Of a stretch of DNA of 64,000 nucleotides, positions 44,249 through 55,196 are shown in pieces; the first letter of the stretch is position 1; each line of letters opens with the position of its first letter. The notes under the pieces were generated by a model that was given only the letters and a program-made list of their open reading frames with translations, did no database searches and was not told where the DNA came from. Made by a program: the position numbers and the translations under genes. The DNA lies in assembly GCF_000247695.1 (NCBI RefSeq), contig NW_004624734.1, positions 35,756,053 to 35,820,052 of the forward strand, written 5' to 3'. The stretch comes from Heterocephalus glaber. Taxonomy: Eukaryota; Chordata; Mammalia; Rodentia; Bathyergidae.

Positions 44249-44475
44249 GCCAGGCATGGTGGTGCATGTCTGTAGCATACGTGCTCTGGGAGGCTGAGGC
44301 AGGAGAGAGGACAGCAAATTTGAGCAAGTTTGAGCAAGTTTGAACAAGTTTGAGGACAGCAAATTTCCCAGCCTGGAAAACTTAGAAGACCTTGTCCAAA
44401 TTTTTTTTTAAAGAGTAGGGGAAGGCTGGGATACAGTTCAGGGCACAAGCCCTGGGTTCAGTCCCCAGTACTGAA
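44249..44475 (+). mobile_element. B1-ID dimer, sense, with internal 10-bp repeats
   Basis: B1 (gccaggcatggtggtgcatg to agaagaccttgtcc) is followed by a T-rich linker and ID (ggctgggatacagttcagg to cagtccccagtac). Inside the B1, three 10-bp units tgagcaagtt (44321-44350) lie between two copies of gaggacagcaaatt. Confidence 0.85.
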
Positions 44476-44768
44476 AAACACTGTCCAAGACTTCTGAATT
44501 TTCACAAATGTGCAGTTATATAAACTATTTACTCCTACCAAACCCAGGGCCATCATGATAGGAGAAGGGAGGAAGGTCAGAAAAGCCATCTTTCCCAGGC
44601 CAACCAAAGACCACAAATGTAAGATTTTGACTCCAAGCAAGGTTATACGTGGACTCTCAGAGTTACACTCATAGTGATGAAAGGTGATGAGCAGGAGCTT
44701 GCAGGCATCGCCGAATGGACTGCCTGGAGCACAGTATGGATAGATGTCTCTCGAAAGCCCTGCCACTC
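44476..44768. other. No recognisable feature
   Basis: Short unique-looking interval. Confidence 0.4.
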
Positions 44769-44883
44769 ACCAAGCATGGCACTGTATGCTGGTAATCTTT
44801 GCACTCCAGAGGCTGAGGCAAGAGGATATCCAGTTTTAGGCCAGCCTATAAAACAAAACCATATCTAAAAAAAAAAAAAAAAA
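44769..44883 (+). mobile_element. B1 SINE, sense, diverged
   Basis: 'ccaagcatggcactgtatgc', 'gaggctgaggcaagaggat' and a long A tail. Confidence 0.82.
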
Positions 44884-44976
44884 GTATTATCATTATCCTG
44901 TGAGCAGCTCAGTGCTTTGAAGGTACCAATTTATGAAATATATAGTCTTTAAAATATGTATTATTCTGTTTTGATA

Positions 44977-45028
44977 TCTCTGTCTCCCTCTCCATCTCTC
45001 TCCTCCCTCTCTCCCTCTCTCTCTCCAT
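44977..45028. repeat. Polypyrimidine (CT)-rich tract
   Basis: An imperfect CT/CCT tract of about 50 bases. Confidence 0.9.
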
Positions 45029-46709
45029 TATCCTTTAAAAATGAAAATGCCACCTGCATTTCTCAACCTCTCAGATACCTGGCTAATCCCTGCCAACCTG
45101 CACAAAGTGCTGCTGCTAGCAGTTCCATTTCTCCCCATTTGGGGGTTTATTAGCCTTGCAGCTTTTGTTTGCCGAGGGAATGCTGAGAACTCCTTAGAGG
45201 GTGAGTGAGGAGCCCTTGTTCCTTGCTCCTTGTCCCTGCTCTGGAGATGTTTGTAAATATCACCTGCAGCACTTTGGCATTGCATCACAGGTTAGTTTAT
45301 TGTTCATCTCACGAAGAATGAAACTGTTGCTTTGTGGAGTCAAAGTCTGGAGCCACCCCTGTTGAATCCTGAAGGATTGCCTTCTCTTGGAGCTGCTCAA
45401 CCTATTTATTCTCTAGGCTACTTTAACTTCAAGGCTCAAAGCTGCCTTTGCTCCTGTTATGTCCCACCAGGCCCCCAGTGCTGCCTTCCCAAAAGGAGGA
45501 GACTCGGCACAGTTGGCCACTTTATCTCTTCGCTGCAGACACTAAAGCAGCAGCCCACTGCGGTGGCTCACCATGGGCCCCTCCCCCATGGGCTCCCGGG
45601 TCTCCCTTTTCCTGCCCTTCAGCTGCCAGGTGAGGGCTACACACTTAATTAATGCACTCAGAGAAGGCACCTCCATGCCATTTGAGCAAAATGCCTGTCC
45701 TTGAAGAAGGAGAATTTGGGCCAGATTTGTTTTCTCATTCCTAATGTGACCTGTCATCTTTGGCCTGTGTGTGACTGTTCTTGAAGGATGTTTGGGATGA
45801 TTTGTTCTGGATGTAGGTGTTCCCACTCAGGCTGTCTTCTGTGATGGGCCAGGAGCCCCTCTCTAATCATCCCCCAATACATCTCCCCTCTTAAACATGG
45901 ACTAGAGAACAATATGGAGCAGTGGGAGGAACAAAAATGGTTCCAATAATCTGCTTCCCAGACAGGTGATTGTTGAAAACCAAGGATATAAAAAGTGATT
46001 TAGGAGGAACTCCCAACCCTGAAGGAAAGCCACAAGAAAAGCAAGAACGGGGTGTCATTCTCCCTCTTCCCAGCCTGGATCCCAATCTGTCTCAGCAATC
46101 AGGTTTGACGGGGCCCAGCTCTCGCAAGTGGAGATTTACTAAGACCCGTGTGCACTGCTGTGACCCTTCTTGGGAGCAGCCTGACCATACCATCCAAGCC
46201 TGTCCTGGAGGAGGGACACCCATACCCCGGCTTCACCCCACAAGCTCCACCTGCCCACTGGCCCTGTCCCCACCCAGCGGCAGGGGCACCCTGGGAAGAG
46301 CACAGAGGTCAGGAACCCAAGCACACCCGGGTTCCAGGAACCAACAACAGGCACAGGTGTGATGTGAGACGGTATGCCCAGGCCCCTCAGGGTCTCAGCA
46401 GAGCACATGTCCAGTCTCAGCTCAGCTGGGGTCGCCAAAGGGGCGCACACTCAGGCTGTGCTGGGTCCTGGCTGAGACCAGCTCTAGCGGACTTGGGGGG
46501 ACAACAGGTGGGAGGAGGCTCGGGAAGGGAAGAGGACAGAGAGACATCGAGGGGCTGAGCAAAAAAGGAAAGCAGGGAGACTTGCTTTCGTGGTCTCACT
46601 CAGAACAGTCAGGCTCTCTTCTTGCCCTTTTTCCTTTTCCCCAAGTGGTCACTGAAGAGTCAGAGAACTCCAAAACCTGCTGGTGATCTGAATGCTATTC
46701 CTATCACCA
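45029..46709. other. Low-repeat interval, no gene recognised
   Basis: About 1.7 kb, GC-richer than its surroundings at 46060-46560. Open frames of 100-136 codons overlap on both strands there, a usual effect of high GC content. No splice-flanked exon was recognised. Confidence 0.5.
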
Positions 46710-47040
46710 ACACTGTAATAATAATAATAGCAGTGATCATCACTGACTGAATGTTTTCCATGTGCCAAGTACCATGCTAAGGGCTCACAACTATTAATCT
46801 CATTTAATCTTCAAGGCCACTTTTCCATACTATTATTAACACTGTTGTTATTAGCAGTATTATTAATTAATATCATAGTACTGATAATGCTATTACTAGG
46901 TACCATTATTAGGTGCTATCAGAAAAACATTATAGATGAGGGGATTATGGCTTGCAGATGTTAAGACACTTGCCCAAATGGTTGGTAACTTAAACCCAGT
47001 CATCTACTCAAGCTCTTACACTATCCCAGTTTGTGTATGA
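46710..47040 (-). mobile_element. MIR SINE, antisense, with AT-rich insertion
   Basis: 'gaatgttttccatgtgccaag', 'gctaagggctcacaac', 'atctcatttaatcttcaagg' and 'gatgaggggattatggc' are reversed MIR. An AT-rich block of about 100 bases separates its halves. Confidence 0.78.
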
Positions 47041-48582
47041 CCAACATTCCTTCAGTATTTCTGCACCCACTTACATAGTGGATGCCACATTTCTGAGAGA
47101 TGGACTTTCTCATCCAACTCCTCTCTGCTCTTCTTAAAGTAGGGAAGCCTAGTTCAATTCATGTTCTCTCTGAGGCCCTCCTGCCCCTCTCTCTCACAGA
47201 GCACCCTTTTTCCTGTATCCCTGCAGCACCTGACAATGTGTGCCACTGACTTTGCATTTCATGGGCCAAGGACACAGGTCATTGTCTCATTCAAATGGCA
47301 GCACTTTGTCTCCCTTGCCAAATGCAAATGCTCACTTCTAAGGCAAGAGAAATACAATGCTTAGTGAGCAGGGGTGAATGACGCCTCCTCCATTCTGCCT
47401 GCTGGTACAAAGGCAGGCCTGGCCGACTCAAGGCCACTGTGCCACTGCTCAGTGACCTTGGCTGCCTGTCCCTCTGCATCCACCCCTCCTTTCCCATGAA
47501 GTGTCAATATTCTCCTTCTTTTTACCTTTGCTTACCTAGCAAAGACAAATCTGTCAGCTGCCCACACCTTCCTGACAGCACCTGGCTCTCTGCTGTCCAG
47601 AGAGGTGACTGCAGCCTGTTCCCTTCCCGGAGAGCTCCTGGCCCTCTCCCAGATCCCTCCCTCGCCTGGGCACAGAAGTGGCACCCTGGAGCACTGCCCT
47701 AGGTTGACTGAGCCCCAGCATGGGGCAGCATGTACTGTCACAGGGCCCCCACACACCTTTCCCATAAAGTCTTCTCCAAGGAGAAATCAATCCCCCCTCT
47801 AATCATTCTCTGGGGGGTCCAAGGGTTGATTGATGGGCCTAGTTGTTTTATTATTAGCAGTGTAAGTAAGTCAAATCAATAAACTTTATAGGTCTCTCCA
47901 GATTGCTCCAGAGGCGAGACCCAGTAGCTTTTGCCTCAATAGATTTAGACCTCTGCCTAAATAAAAAGCAACAGTCACCGAAGAAACTATTTGATTTCTT
48001 TTTGAGAGACTCTCTTAGTGCCCTTGAGCCTGTCATGACTTAAATCAATAACATTAACAGCTTCCAGGAAGAAAGAAGTGCCTTTGAAGTGTCTTCCAGG
48101 CCCATGACGATTCTAAATGACCTGACTGAACCTGGCAAAGTGGTAAGGATCAAAACCTCTGCTTGTCCCATCCCTGGGCACTGGGTGCCCCAACCAACCC
48201 TGGCAGTCCAGACCTCTCCTTCCTTCCCAGCGCCCTTTTTATCTTGTACATTTGTCCAGATTTCTTCTCACCCGGGTCTCCCCACTACCCTACCCCTGCT
48301 CTGTGTCCCTGTCCTGCAGGGCCCTGTGTGACCAGGCTGGCTAATGAAGAGTCTTTCTTGTCTTTTTGAGGGTAAGCGCAGGGGTCCCTCCTGGTGGTAA
48401 AGTTGTGCATGTGCAAGAATATATAGGAAGCAGAATGGAAATGATGGCAGGAGTGATGGTGGTATTGATAATGCCTCACTGGAGTGACTCCAGTAGTGAG
48501 AATGTCAGGCCTTGGCATGGAAAGTGGGGGTCCAATTTGGGGCACTTTCAAGTTATTCCTCAAAGAAAGCCATCATCTCCAG
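47041..48582. other. Low-repeat interval, no gene recognised
   Basis: About 1.5 kb. A weak LINE-2-like block may lie at 47100-47330. The AT-rich, balanced sequence at about 47830-48070 looks like conserved noncoding DNA, but that is a guess. Confidence 0.45.
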
Positions 48583-48770
48583 GCCAGATGTGGTGGTACA
48601 GACCTGTAATCCCAGGACTCTGGAAGGCTGAGGTCAGAGAATCACAAATTCAAGGCCAGCCTGAAGAAAGGAAGGAAGGAAGGAAGGAAGGAAGGACAGA
48701 AAAAAAGAAAGGGAGGGGGAGGAAGGAAGGTCTGGAGATGTAGCTCAATGTGAAGACCGAGTACTGCAAA
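48583..48770 (+). mobile_element. B1-ID dimer split by (GGAA)n
   Basis: A B1 (ggccagatgtggtggtacag to caaggccagcctgaag) is followed by an expanded purine tract (48664-48729) and an ID remnant (tctggagatgtagctcaatg to gagtactgc). Confidence 0.83.
48664..48730. repeat. (GGAA)n purine tract
   Basis: Tandem GGAA units (48667-48695) followed by imperfect A/G-rich sequence, in the linker of a B1-ID dimer. Confidence 0.93.
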
Positions 48771-48778
48771 AATAAATA

Positions 48779-48990
48779 AACCAGACGTGGTGGTGCACAC
48801 CTATAATTTCAGCACTGCAGGCTGAGGCAGGAAGATTGCTGCAAGCTTGAGGCCAACGTGGACTACATAGTGAGTTGGCCAGCCTGAGCTGCACAGAGAG
48901 AGCTTATCTTAAAAATAAATAACTGTTTTAACGTATTAAAAGGCCTGGGGATGGAGCATGGTAAGGCCCCAGGTTCAATCTCCAGACACC
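48779..48990 (+). mobile_element. Second B1-ID dimer, sense
   Basis: B1 (ccagacgtggtggtgcacac to gagcttatcttaaa), linker, and ID remnant (ggcctggggatggagcatg to ggttcaatctccagac). It follows the previous dimer within 10 bases. Confidence 0.83.
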
Positions 48991-49671
48991 CCTCCCCACA
49001 ATTTAGAAAAAGAAAGTCCCCATCTCTGCCCCGTAGGGGTGGCCACTGGAGGCCCAACCTTGCCCTCCCTAGCTGGTTTGAGGTCAGTCCACTGCCTGAG
49101 CTCTGCCCCTGCCTCAGGCCGGCCCGTCTGCCTCCCTATCATGCAAGTGTCACCGCAGTGGAGCCAAGAGTAAAATGGCCTGGCTAGGAGAGCAAAGTCA
49201 CCCAACCCCCCTTGCTAGTGTCAGGCCCAAAGTCACTCTCTGAGGAGGTGGTTAGAGGCCCTCATGATGTTGTCGTTCTCCAGTGGAACAAAACTCGCCA
49301 CCCTTGGCCATGGGGTCAAGCTTGTAAAGAGCAGAATCTCCATGGCCGCTCCATTCTTCACTGCCATGATGCTCTTAGACCACATGAGCAGGTGGTCAGA
49401 ACCAGGTCGCTCGAAACCCTTCCTGTGCCGGATGAAGCTTACATGAAGTGTTGGGGAACCCTGTCCCCCAGGGAGCGTGCACTGGACAGAATCGGGAGCT
49501 GCCACTGCCAGGCTGCCCCCACCTTAGAGGCTGAGGCAGGCAAGCGAGGAGGGGCACATGGAGGACACAGTGCCCAGATGGCTCGGAGGACTCCTCCTCT
49601 GTGCCGCGGCTCTCACTGGTCATCAAGCAACGGAAAAGGTAATGAGGATGGCCAGGAAAGGAGTGAGTTCT
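48991..49671. other. Unique-looking interval with overlapping open frames
   Basis: A 203-codon plus-strand frame (49212-49823) is the longest in the window, but its C-terminal part is translated TTTC microsatellite. An antisense frame at 49233-49505 is equally open. I recognise no domain on either strand, so no gene is called. Confidence 0.5.
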
Positions 49672-49750
49672 CTTTTTTCCTTTCTCTCTTTCTTTCTTTC
49701 TCTTTCTTTTTCTTTCTTTCTTTCTTTCTTCTCTTTTTTTTCTTTCTTTT
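49672..49750. repeat. (TTTC)n pyrimidine tract
   Basis: Imperfect TTTC/TTC repeat that directly precedes an antisense SINE. Confidence 0.95.
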
Positions 49751-49927
49751 CATGTGTGTGGTACAGCAGATCAGACCCACGAGTGGACTACCAATGAGCT
49801 ACTTTTTAAATTTTTTATTTTGATACAAGGGCTCACTAATTTGCCCAGGTGGGGCTCAAACTTGCTTATCCTCCTAACTCAGCCTCCCAGAGTGCTGGGA
49901 TTCCAGGCCTGTGTCACCACACCTGGC
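49751..49927 (-). mobile_element. B1-ID dimer, antisense
   Basis: A very degraded ID (gtgtgtggtacagcagatc to ccaatgagctac), then B1 (ttgatacaagggctcactaa to ctgtgtcaccacacctggc). Confidence 0.78.
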
Positions 49928-50156
49928 AAAATTCTTCTCTTATTAGGCAGACTTTTTGAAATGAGGGAGGGAGGAATAGATTTTTTAAATGGTCAAGATA
50001 TATATGCACTAATTCCCCAAAACAAAGGTAACTATCATGTATTGCAAATATACACTAGTAAAATTTTTAAAATGAAAAAGTTTTCTTTTATTGAACCTCA
50101 TATATAATTGCATCAATAAAATAAAAAACATTAAAATATAAAAAAGAGAGCTGGAC

Positions 50157-50238
50157 AGCCAGGGACTTAGCTCAGTGGCACTGCGCCTGCCTGGCAAGCA
50201 CAAGGTCCTGAGTTTGATCCCCGGTACGAAAAAAAAGA
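50157..50238 (+). mobile_element. ID SINE, young, at the head of a B1
   Basis: cagccagggacttagctcag to gtttgatccccggtacg. aaaaaagaga occurs before and after it, so it inserted just upstream of, or in the first bases of, the B1 at 50242. Confidence 0.94.
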
Positions 50239-50241
50239 GAA

Positions 50242-50396
50242 AGCTGGGCATGGTGGCACACAACTGTAATCCCAACACTCAGAGGCTGAGGCAGGAGGAT
50301 TGCCATGAATTCAAGGCCAGCCTGGGCTCCACAGTGAGTTCAAGGCCAGCCTGGAACACATAGTAAGACCCTGTCTCACCCCCACGCCCAAATATA
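50242..50396 (+). mobile_element. B1 SINE, full length
   Basis: gctgggcatggtggcacaca with the duplicated module and a C-rich, not A-rich, tail. Confidence 0.95.
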
Positions 50397-50469
50397 CATG
50401 AGAAAAATAATAGATTGATGTTTTAATTATATACTTTTATAACTGAATCACATATACCTACACATTGGT

Positions 50470-50571
50470 GGGGCCGGGGATTTAGCTCAGTGGTTTCACC
50501 ACCTGCTGCACAAGCACGAGGACCCGAGTTCGATCCCCGGTACCAAAAAAGAAAAAAAGAGAATGTGAGGC
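50470..50571 (+). mobile_element. ID SINE, young, near consensus
   Basis: ggggccggggatttagctcag to gagttcgatccccggtacc. Flanks tacctacacattggt and tacctacatattggt (from 50572) differ at one base. Confidence 0.96.
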
Positions 50572-50586
50572 TACCTACATATTGGT

Positions 50587-50977
50587 CTGTCACAGCAGTG
50601 AATAATATCAGTTTCTGGTTTCGAGGCTTAACCTTTACAAATGTATCAATGACTCTGTCAAAAATGGTCTTCATATATTCATGTTCAATAGTTTGTGGAT
50701 GTCTTTATTCACAGTTATTGATTTTAATTTAGAAAAATCCCTTTTACATGAATCACCAGGTATACAAATAGAAGTCCTAACCATAGGGATAGGCTTGTTG
50801 GAGATTGATAAAAATCCCATTTTACAATTAATTTCAGATGTTGCAAGACTCTTCGTGCATTTGTTCCTTTTGGATTGATTATAACTGCTTCCAAATATCT
50901 TCAGAGTTCAAAATAATTAAATAGCTTCACTAGAAAATTCACCATAAATTTCTATTATAGTTGCTAAACTTCTGTTT
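50587..50977. other. No recognisable feature
   Basis: AT-rich unique-looking interval. Confidence 0.45.
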
Positions 50978-51089
50978 TTGTTTTGAGACAGAAACTCACT
51001 GAATTTCTCAAACTGGCCTCCAACTTGTGATCTCCTGCCTCAGCCTCCCAGGTGCTTGGATTACAGGTGTGTGCCACCACATCTGCCTT
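50978..51089 (-). mobile_element. B1 SINE, antisense
   Basis: 'ttttgagacagaaactcactg', 'aactggcctccaacttgtg' and 'ggattacaggtgtgtgccacc'. Confidence 0.9.
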
Positions 51090-51499
51090 CTGAAGTTTTG
51101 CTTCTGCAAAAATCAGAGAAAATGGCTGTGTGGCAGCAAATGTTGGCAAACCTGAGTTTGTTGACTGAGAACAAGCATCCCATTCTTGAGTAAAACAAGC
51201 AAGGCATTTAAACACTGCTCTTTTGAGTTCTGGCAGTAGCCACGTGGAACAACAGAAATGGAAACAAACTCAGATTCTTCTTCTTTGTGTTAGAGTCATG
51301 TAGTAGCATTGTTTATTTTCAATCTATTGTGTAAACCTGTTTCCAGAGGGCTTAGCCCTCAGGGTTCTTAATCTTTAGGTACTAACTCTGGACACAAATT
51401 CTTGTGGGTAAAACCACTAAGTCAGAGGATAATTCTCCAAATTAATCTCCTGTAGGAAACAAGGTTTGCTAGCAGATAAGTTACTTAAATGTATTAATT
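51090..51499. other. No recognisable feature
   Basis: About 410 bases without gene or clear repeat. Confidence 0.45.
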
Positions 51500-51510
51500 T
51501 GAAATTTACA

Positions 51511-51675
51511 GCCAGGCATGGTGGCACACACCTGTGATCCCAGCACTCAAGAAGATGAGGCAGGAAGTTCACCAGGTGTTCAAGGCCAGCCTGGGCTATG
51601 CAGTGAGTTAAAGACCAGCCTAAACTACCTAGTGAAACCCTGTCTCAAAAAAACAAAGGGAAAAAAAAGTAAAAA
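51511..51675 (+). mobile_element. B1 SINE, full length with target duplication
   Basis: gccaggcatggtggcacaca through the duplicated module and A-rich tail. tgaaatttaca (51500-51510) and tgaaacttaca (51676-51686) flank it. Confidence 0.96.
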
Positions 51676-51818
51676 TGAAACTTACACATATGGATATTGT
51701 TAAAACTTGATAATAGCTGTTACAATGACTGAGCACTTAATTAAAAAGAAGACCTTTTTCCAAGGAGGAATATTTTGATCAGAGTTACAAGCCATTGGTG
51801 ATCATAAAAAATGGACTG

Positions 51819-51918
51819 GGGGCCGGGGATTTAGTTCAGTGGTTCCGCCACCTGCCCCACAAGCACAAGGACCAGAGTTCAATCCCCAGTACCAAAAAAA
51901 AACAAAAACAAAAAAACA
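51819..51918 (+). mobile_element. ID SINE, young
   Basis: gggccggggatttagttcag to gagttcaatccccagtacc with a long A/C tail. atggactg (51811-51818) and acggactg (51919-51926) flank it. Confidence 0.95.
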
Positions 51919-51926
51919 ACGGACTG

Positions 51927-52954
51927 AATTTTGATTTATTATTGTTTTTTTAATTTTCTGCAATGTACCCCATATTGCCTGAGCCTGGGGGAGATGGCTC
52001 CCCATCCCATCCCACCCTCGGCACCCAGGCCCTCAGATGGGGAGTAAGGACAACTGCTATCTGTGCCCACTGACAGGCAACCCGGGAGCCTGGCCTTCAA
52101 GCTTCTGGGAGAGGTTTGTGACAACTTGCAAAGTAGAGGCCTGCCTCCAGATCGTGGACCTTTTCTGTTTGTCCTATAAAAAAAACTGAAACAGACAAAA
52201 AAAAAGTAAAAGCTTTCAGCGTCTTCTGGCAAGGTGTGTGCTTGCAGTTTGCCAGTCTCCACCAGTCTATCACACCTTGGCTAATACGTCCACTCAAGTC
52301 ACCAGCCTGCAGACGTGGGCATCTGAGTGTGTGGCTCCTGCTTCGTGGCTTTATTTCCAGAGGTGTCCTCATAGTGATCTCAATGTTTTCCAGTCATTTG
52401 CTTTTGGGGGCTTGCTGTTTTCTGCACCTTCAGTAGTCGCGGCTCACCAGCCTCTTCCTGGCCCCCCAGCCCCACTAGCTCAGAAACCCTCTTCTCTTGT
52501 TTAACCTGACCCTGAGTATGAGTCAGGCAGCTGCATCCTCGGAGTGAGCACTTTGGTCCGCAGCTTCTCCTAGGGTGCCCTGAACACACACGTATGGCAG
52601 CCTTAATTTAACTCCGTGCAAAACATGTTTCTGGCCAAAATGTCCAATATCGATTTGGACAGTGACTTTCAGCCACTGGTGAGCTAGGGCCAGCTTACAC
52701 CAGCTCCGCAGAGGCAAGGGTCCCACAAGCAGGAATTTTACCTTGAGATCGGCCAAGGTAGAAGTATTTACACAAAAGAAATTGGCAACCATTCCGAGCA
52801 AGTGCTTAGGGGTGAGGTGGCAGGGAAAAGAGCCAGCTGACCAGCACACTGCTGCCTCTGGCCCAACCCAACCCTTCCTTCTGCCCACAGCAACAACGAA
52901 ATGCTCAGCTTCATCTGAGTCCCTCTTGTACGCTTTAAGAGGTTGAACAGCACA
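51927..52954. other. Low-repeat interval, no gene recognised
   Basis: About 1 kb. A 121-codon minus-strand frame (52523-52888) and a 154-codon one (52768-53232) overlap each other, and the second begins in an ID, so both are probably chance. Confidence 0.5.
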
Positions 52955-53255
52955 GTTAAAAGTCTACATCCTACGCAGGGGTTCTTGAGCATGTGCTTAA
53001 TCTCTCTGTGCCTCCTCACTCCCATCTCTAAGGCAGAGATAACCATAGACCTTCTCATCAGATTTTCATGGGTTAAATGAGTTAATACATATAAACTACC
53101 CAGACCAGCATCTGTACATAGTAAGTGTTCCACAAGCAGCTGGGAGTGTACCTGAGGGTAGAGCACTTGCTTATTATGCAAAGCCCTGGGTTCCATCTTC
53201 AGCAATGGGGAAAAAAGAAAAAAGTGCTTCACAAATGTTAGCTCTTACTAAAACT
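52955..53255 (+). mobile_element. MIR SINE, sense, split by an ID
   Basis: 'gtgcttaatctctctgtgcctcc', 'ggttaaatgagttaatacatataaac' and 'gtacatagtaagtg' are followed, after the ID, by 'cttcacaaatgttagctc', the MIR end. Confidence 0.85.
53139..53215 (+). mobile_element. ID SINE, older type, inside MIR
   Basis: 'agctgggagtgtacctgaggg', 'tgggttccatcttcagcaatg' with an A-rich tail. aagtgttccacaa before and aagtgcttcacaa after are its target duplication. Confidence 0.88.
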
Positions 53256-53308
53256 AAAATATCATTTAGGGGTTTTTTTGTGGGGTTTTGCGGGGAGGGG
53301 GGGTGGGT

Positions 53309-53383
53309 TGGTACTGGGGATCGAATTCGGAAACTTGTACCTGCAAGGCAGGCGCCAGAACCACTGAGCTCAATTCCCAGCCC
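53309..53383 (-). mobile_element. ID SINE, young, antisense, G-rich tail
   Basis: A G/T-rich tail, then ggtactggggatcgaattcg and actgagctcaattcccagccc. Confidence 0.92.
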
Positions 53384-53649
53384 TAGTTTTTTGGGTTTTT
53401 TTCTTTCAGCTTGTAGTTAAAAGATGCAAATATCTACTACCCAATCAAAGGAGTATACCCCAAGTCACCTCTAGTCCTCTTCCTCTCAAAACATCAACAG
53501 GAACACCGGGTAAAAGGCCGATTAATACCATTGCTCCAAAATGTGAGTTCCTCTCATTCCCAGAACTAGAGAAAGTCTTTCTGTATTTATTCTTTGTAAA
53601 ATTTAGTCCATTTAAAAATAGGCTTCAGGTTTTAACAGTCACTGCATTT
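53384..53649. other. No recognisable feature
   Basis: Short unique-looking interval. Confidence 0.4.
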
Positions 53650-53754
53650 TTCTTTTTTTTCTTTCTTTTTTTTTTTTTTTTGTACCGGGGATCAAACTCG
53701 GGACATTGTGCTTGTGAGGCAGACGGCAGCACCACTGAGCTACATCCCCGGCCC
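53650..53754 (-). mobile_element. ID SINE, young, antisense
   Basis: A long T tract, tgtaccggggatcaaactcg and gagctacatccccggccc. Confidence 0.95.
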
Positions 53755-54114
53755 TATTTTTCACATTTTAATGGCCCAGGATGAGTGTCTCGGGTGATGT
53801 GTTTGATACGGCTGTGTGTCTTCTGACGCTCTAAAAAGTTATGAAATTGGTGGTGCATCTTATAATCGATAGCATCTTAGACCCTAGAAGCACGGTGATA
53901 ATAGTGCAAAGTCAGTTATAGGACTCAGGGTACCTGCCCCATGTCCAGTGTCTCGTCCTCGAGACCATAGCTTCCTGGGGAAGGGGTTCTGTCACCTGTG
54001 TGGCTGCTGAGACCAACCCTCTCTTCCTACAGGCTCCGTGTTAGCGGGGACTTTGCCCAGGCTTGTCTTCTCCAGGCCTGTCATTCTCTTGTATGACTTG
54101 TTTTGATTTTATTT
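53755..54114. other. No recognisable feature
   Basis: Unique-looking interval of about 360 bases. Confidence 0.45.
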
Positions 54115-54196
54115 GCAATGCTGGGGAGTCAAACCTAGGACCTTGCACATATGCTAGGCAAGTGCTCTACCGCTGAGCTCTACCATCAGAGCCTGG
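54115..54196 (-). mobile_element. Old ID SINE, antisense
   Basis: 'gcaatgctggggagtcaaacc', 'ctaggcaagtgctctaccgctgagctc' are the reverse of the older ID type. Confidence 0.88.
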
Positions 54197-54341
54197 ACTT
54201 TTTTTTTAAACGTGTAAAGATTCATCCTCATTCTTCAATTAAAAGCATAGTAAATCTGGGCTAAAGTTTGACCACCAGAGAGGAAGGTGGTAAGACAAAG
54301 TGACAGCAAAAGTGAAAACCTGAACCAGTCTCAAAAGCTAG

Positions 54342-54404
54342 CGGTACGGCTCAGAGCACACGCACGCATGCGCAGCGCGGCATACAACCCGCGCTGCCAT
54401 TTCG
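54342..54404. promoter_or_regulatory. CpG cluster with NRF1-like motif
   Basis: Ten CpG dinucleotides occur in 63 bases, in a window where CpG is rare. The part acgcacgcatgcgcagcgcg contains GCATGCGCA, close to the NRF1 site (known consensus YGCGCAYGCGCR). No transcript, TATA box or exon could be seen beside it. Confidence 0.4.
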
Positions 54405-55089
54405 TTCTGAGTCAGCCCCTTCCCAGTTCCACATCAGTGGTCTATACATGACACTTTCCCTATAGTCTCAGTTTCTCCCACCCACTTTCTTGCCTGAGCA
54501 GCTTGTAGAGGTGATGGGAGGAGAAATCTCTACCTACCTGAAGTGTCACTGCAAGGATGTCACAGGAGGGCAGCTCTGGCCAGGGTAACTCCCAGGGTGG
54601 CAGAGAGGAGAGGAGCCCGCCCCTCGCCTGTCACCCCGGACACACGAAACTCTCCTGACACAGGGGGCCCCGAGCTGCTGCCCCTCAGGCTGCTCCTCAC
54701 TGGGGTGGAGGCAAAGAAGCATGGGGTCCCCAGAGAGCAGCAGCTGAGCAGAAGCCCCAGCAGAGACCTATGGTAGAAGGCCATCTGTCACCCACCCCCA
54801 GCCTCTGTCGTCCTTGCTTTGTTCTCCTCGTGTGCACTGATCACCCCATTCCCAGTAACACAACAGCAGAGGTCAGTGTCCAGTCCCAGGCCTGGGCCCC
54901 TGCACAGCAGGGCCTGGCAGCACCCCACCCCACCCCCAGTCAGGAGACAAACAGAATCACCTCAGGTGAAGGAGATGGGCAGTGCACTACAGCAGGAAGG
55001 CTAACGGGCAAGCTCACCCCACCCCTGGCACACTGCCCAGGTGGCACAGCAGCCTGGAAGATGCACCCCCCCAGCCATCACCAGGTGCA
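54405..55089. other. GC-richer interval, no gene recognised
   Basis: About 690 bases following the CpG cluster. Open frames up to 125 codons (54770-55147, plus) overlap the MaLR 3' end and lack domains. Confidence 0.45.
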
Positions 55090-55196
55090 GCTCCTCCAAC
55101 TTGTACCTCTAGAACCATGGGCCAAAATAAACCTCTTTTCTTTATAAAGAAGCTTGCCTCCAGTATTTCATGATAGCAGTGGAACATGGAGTAATA
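55090..55196 (+). mobile_element. MaLR LTR 3' end, sense
   Basis: 'acctctagaaccatgggccaaaataaacc', 'cttttctttataaagaagc' and 'gatagcagtggaacatggagtaata' are the MaLR polyadenylation region and terminus. How far it extends upstream is not clear. Confidence 0.75.

Noticed and set aside
44321..44350. Short direct repeats as a possible CRISPR array
   Set aside because: Three contiguous 10-bp units with no spacers, inside a B1 of a mammalian genome.
49212..49823. 203-codon plus-strand open frame, the longest in the window
   Set aside because: Its last third is translated TTTC microsatellite and SINE sequence, and the rest has no recognisable domain. An antisense frame (49233-49505) is just as open; a processed pseudogene was considered, but no parent gene or poly(A) tail was recognised.
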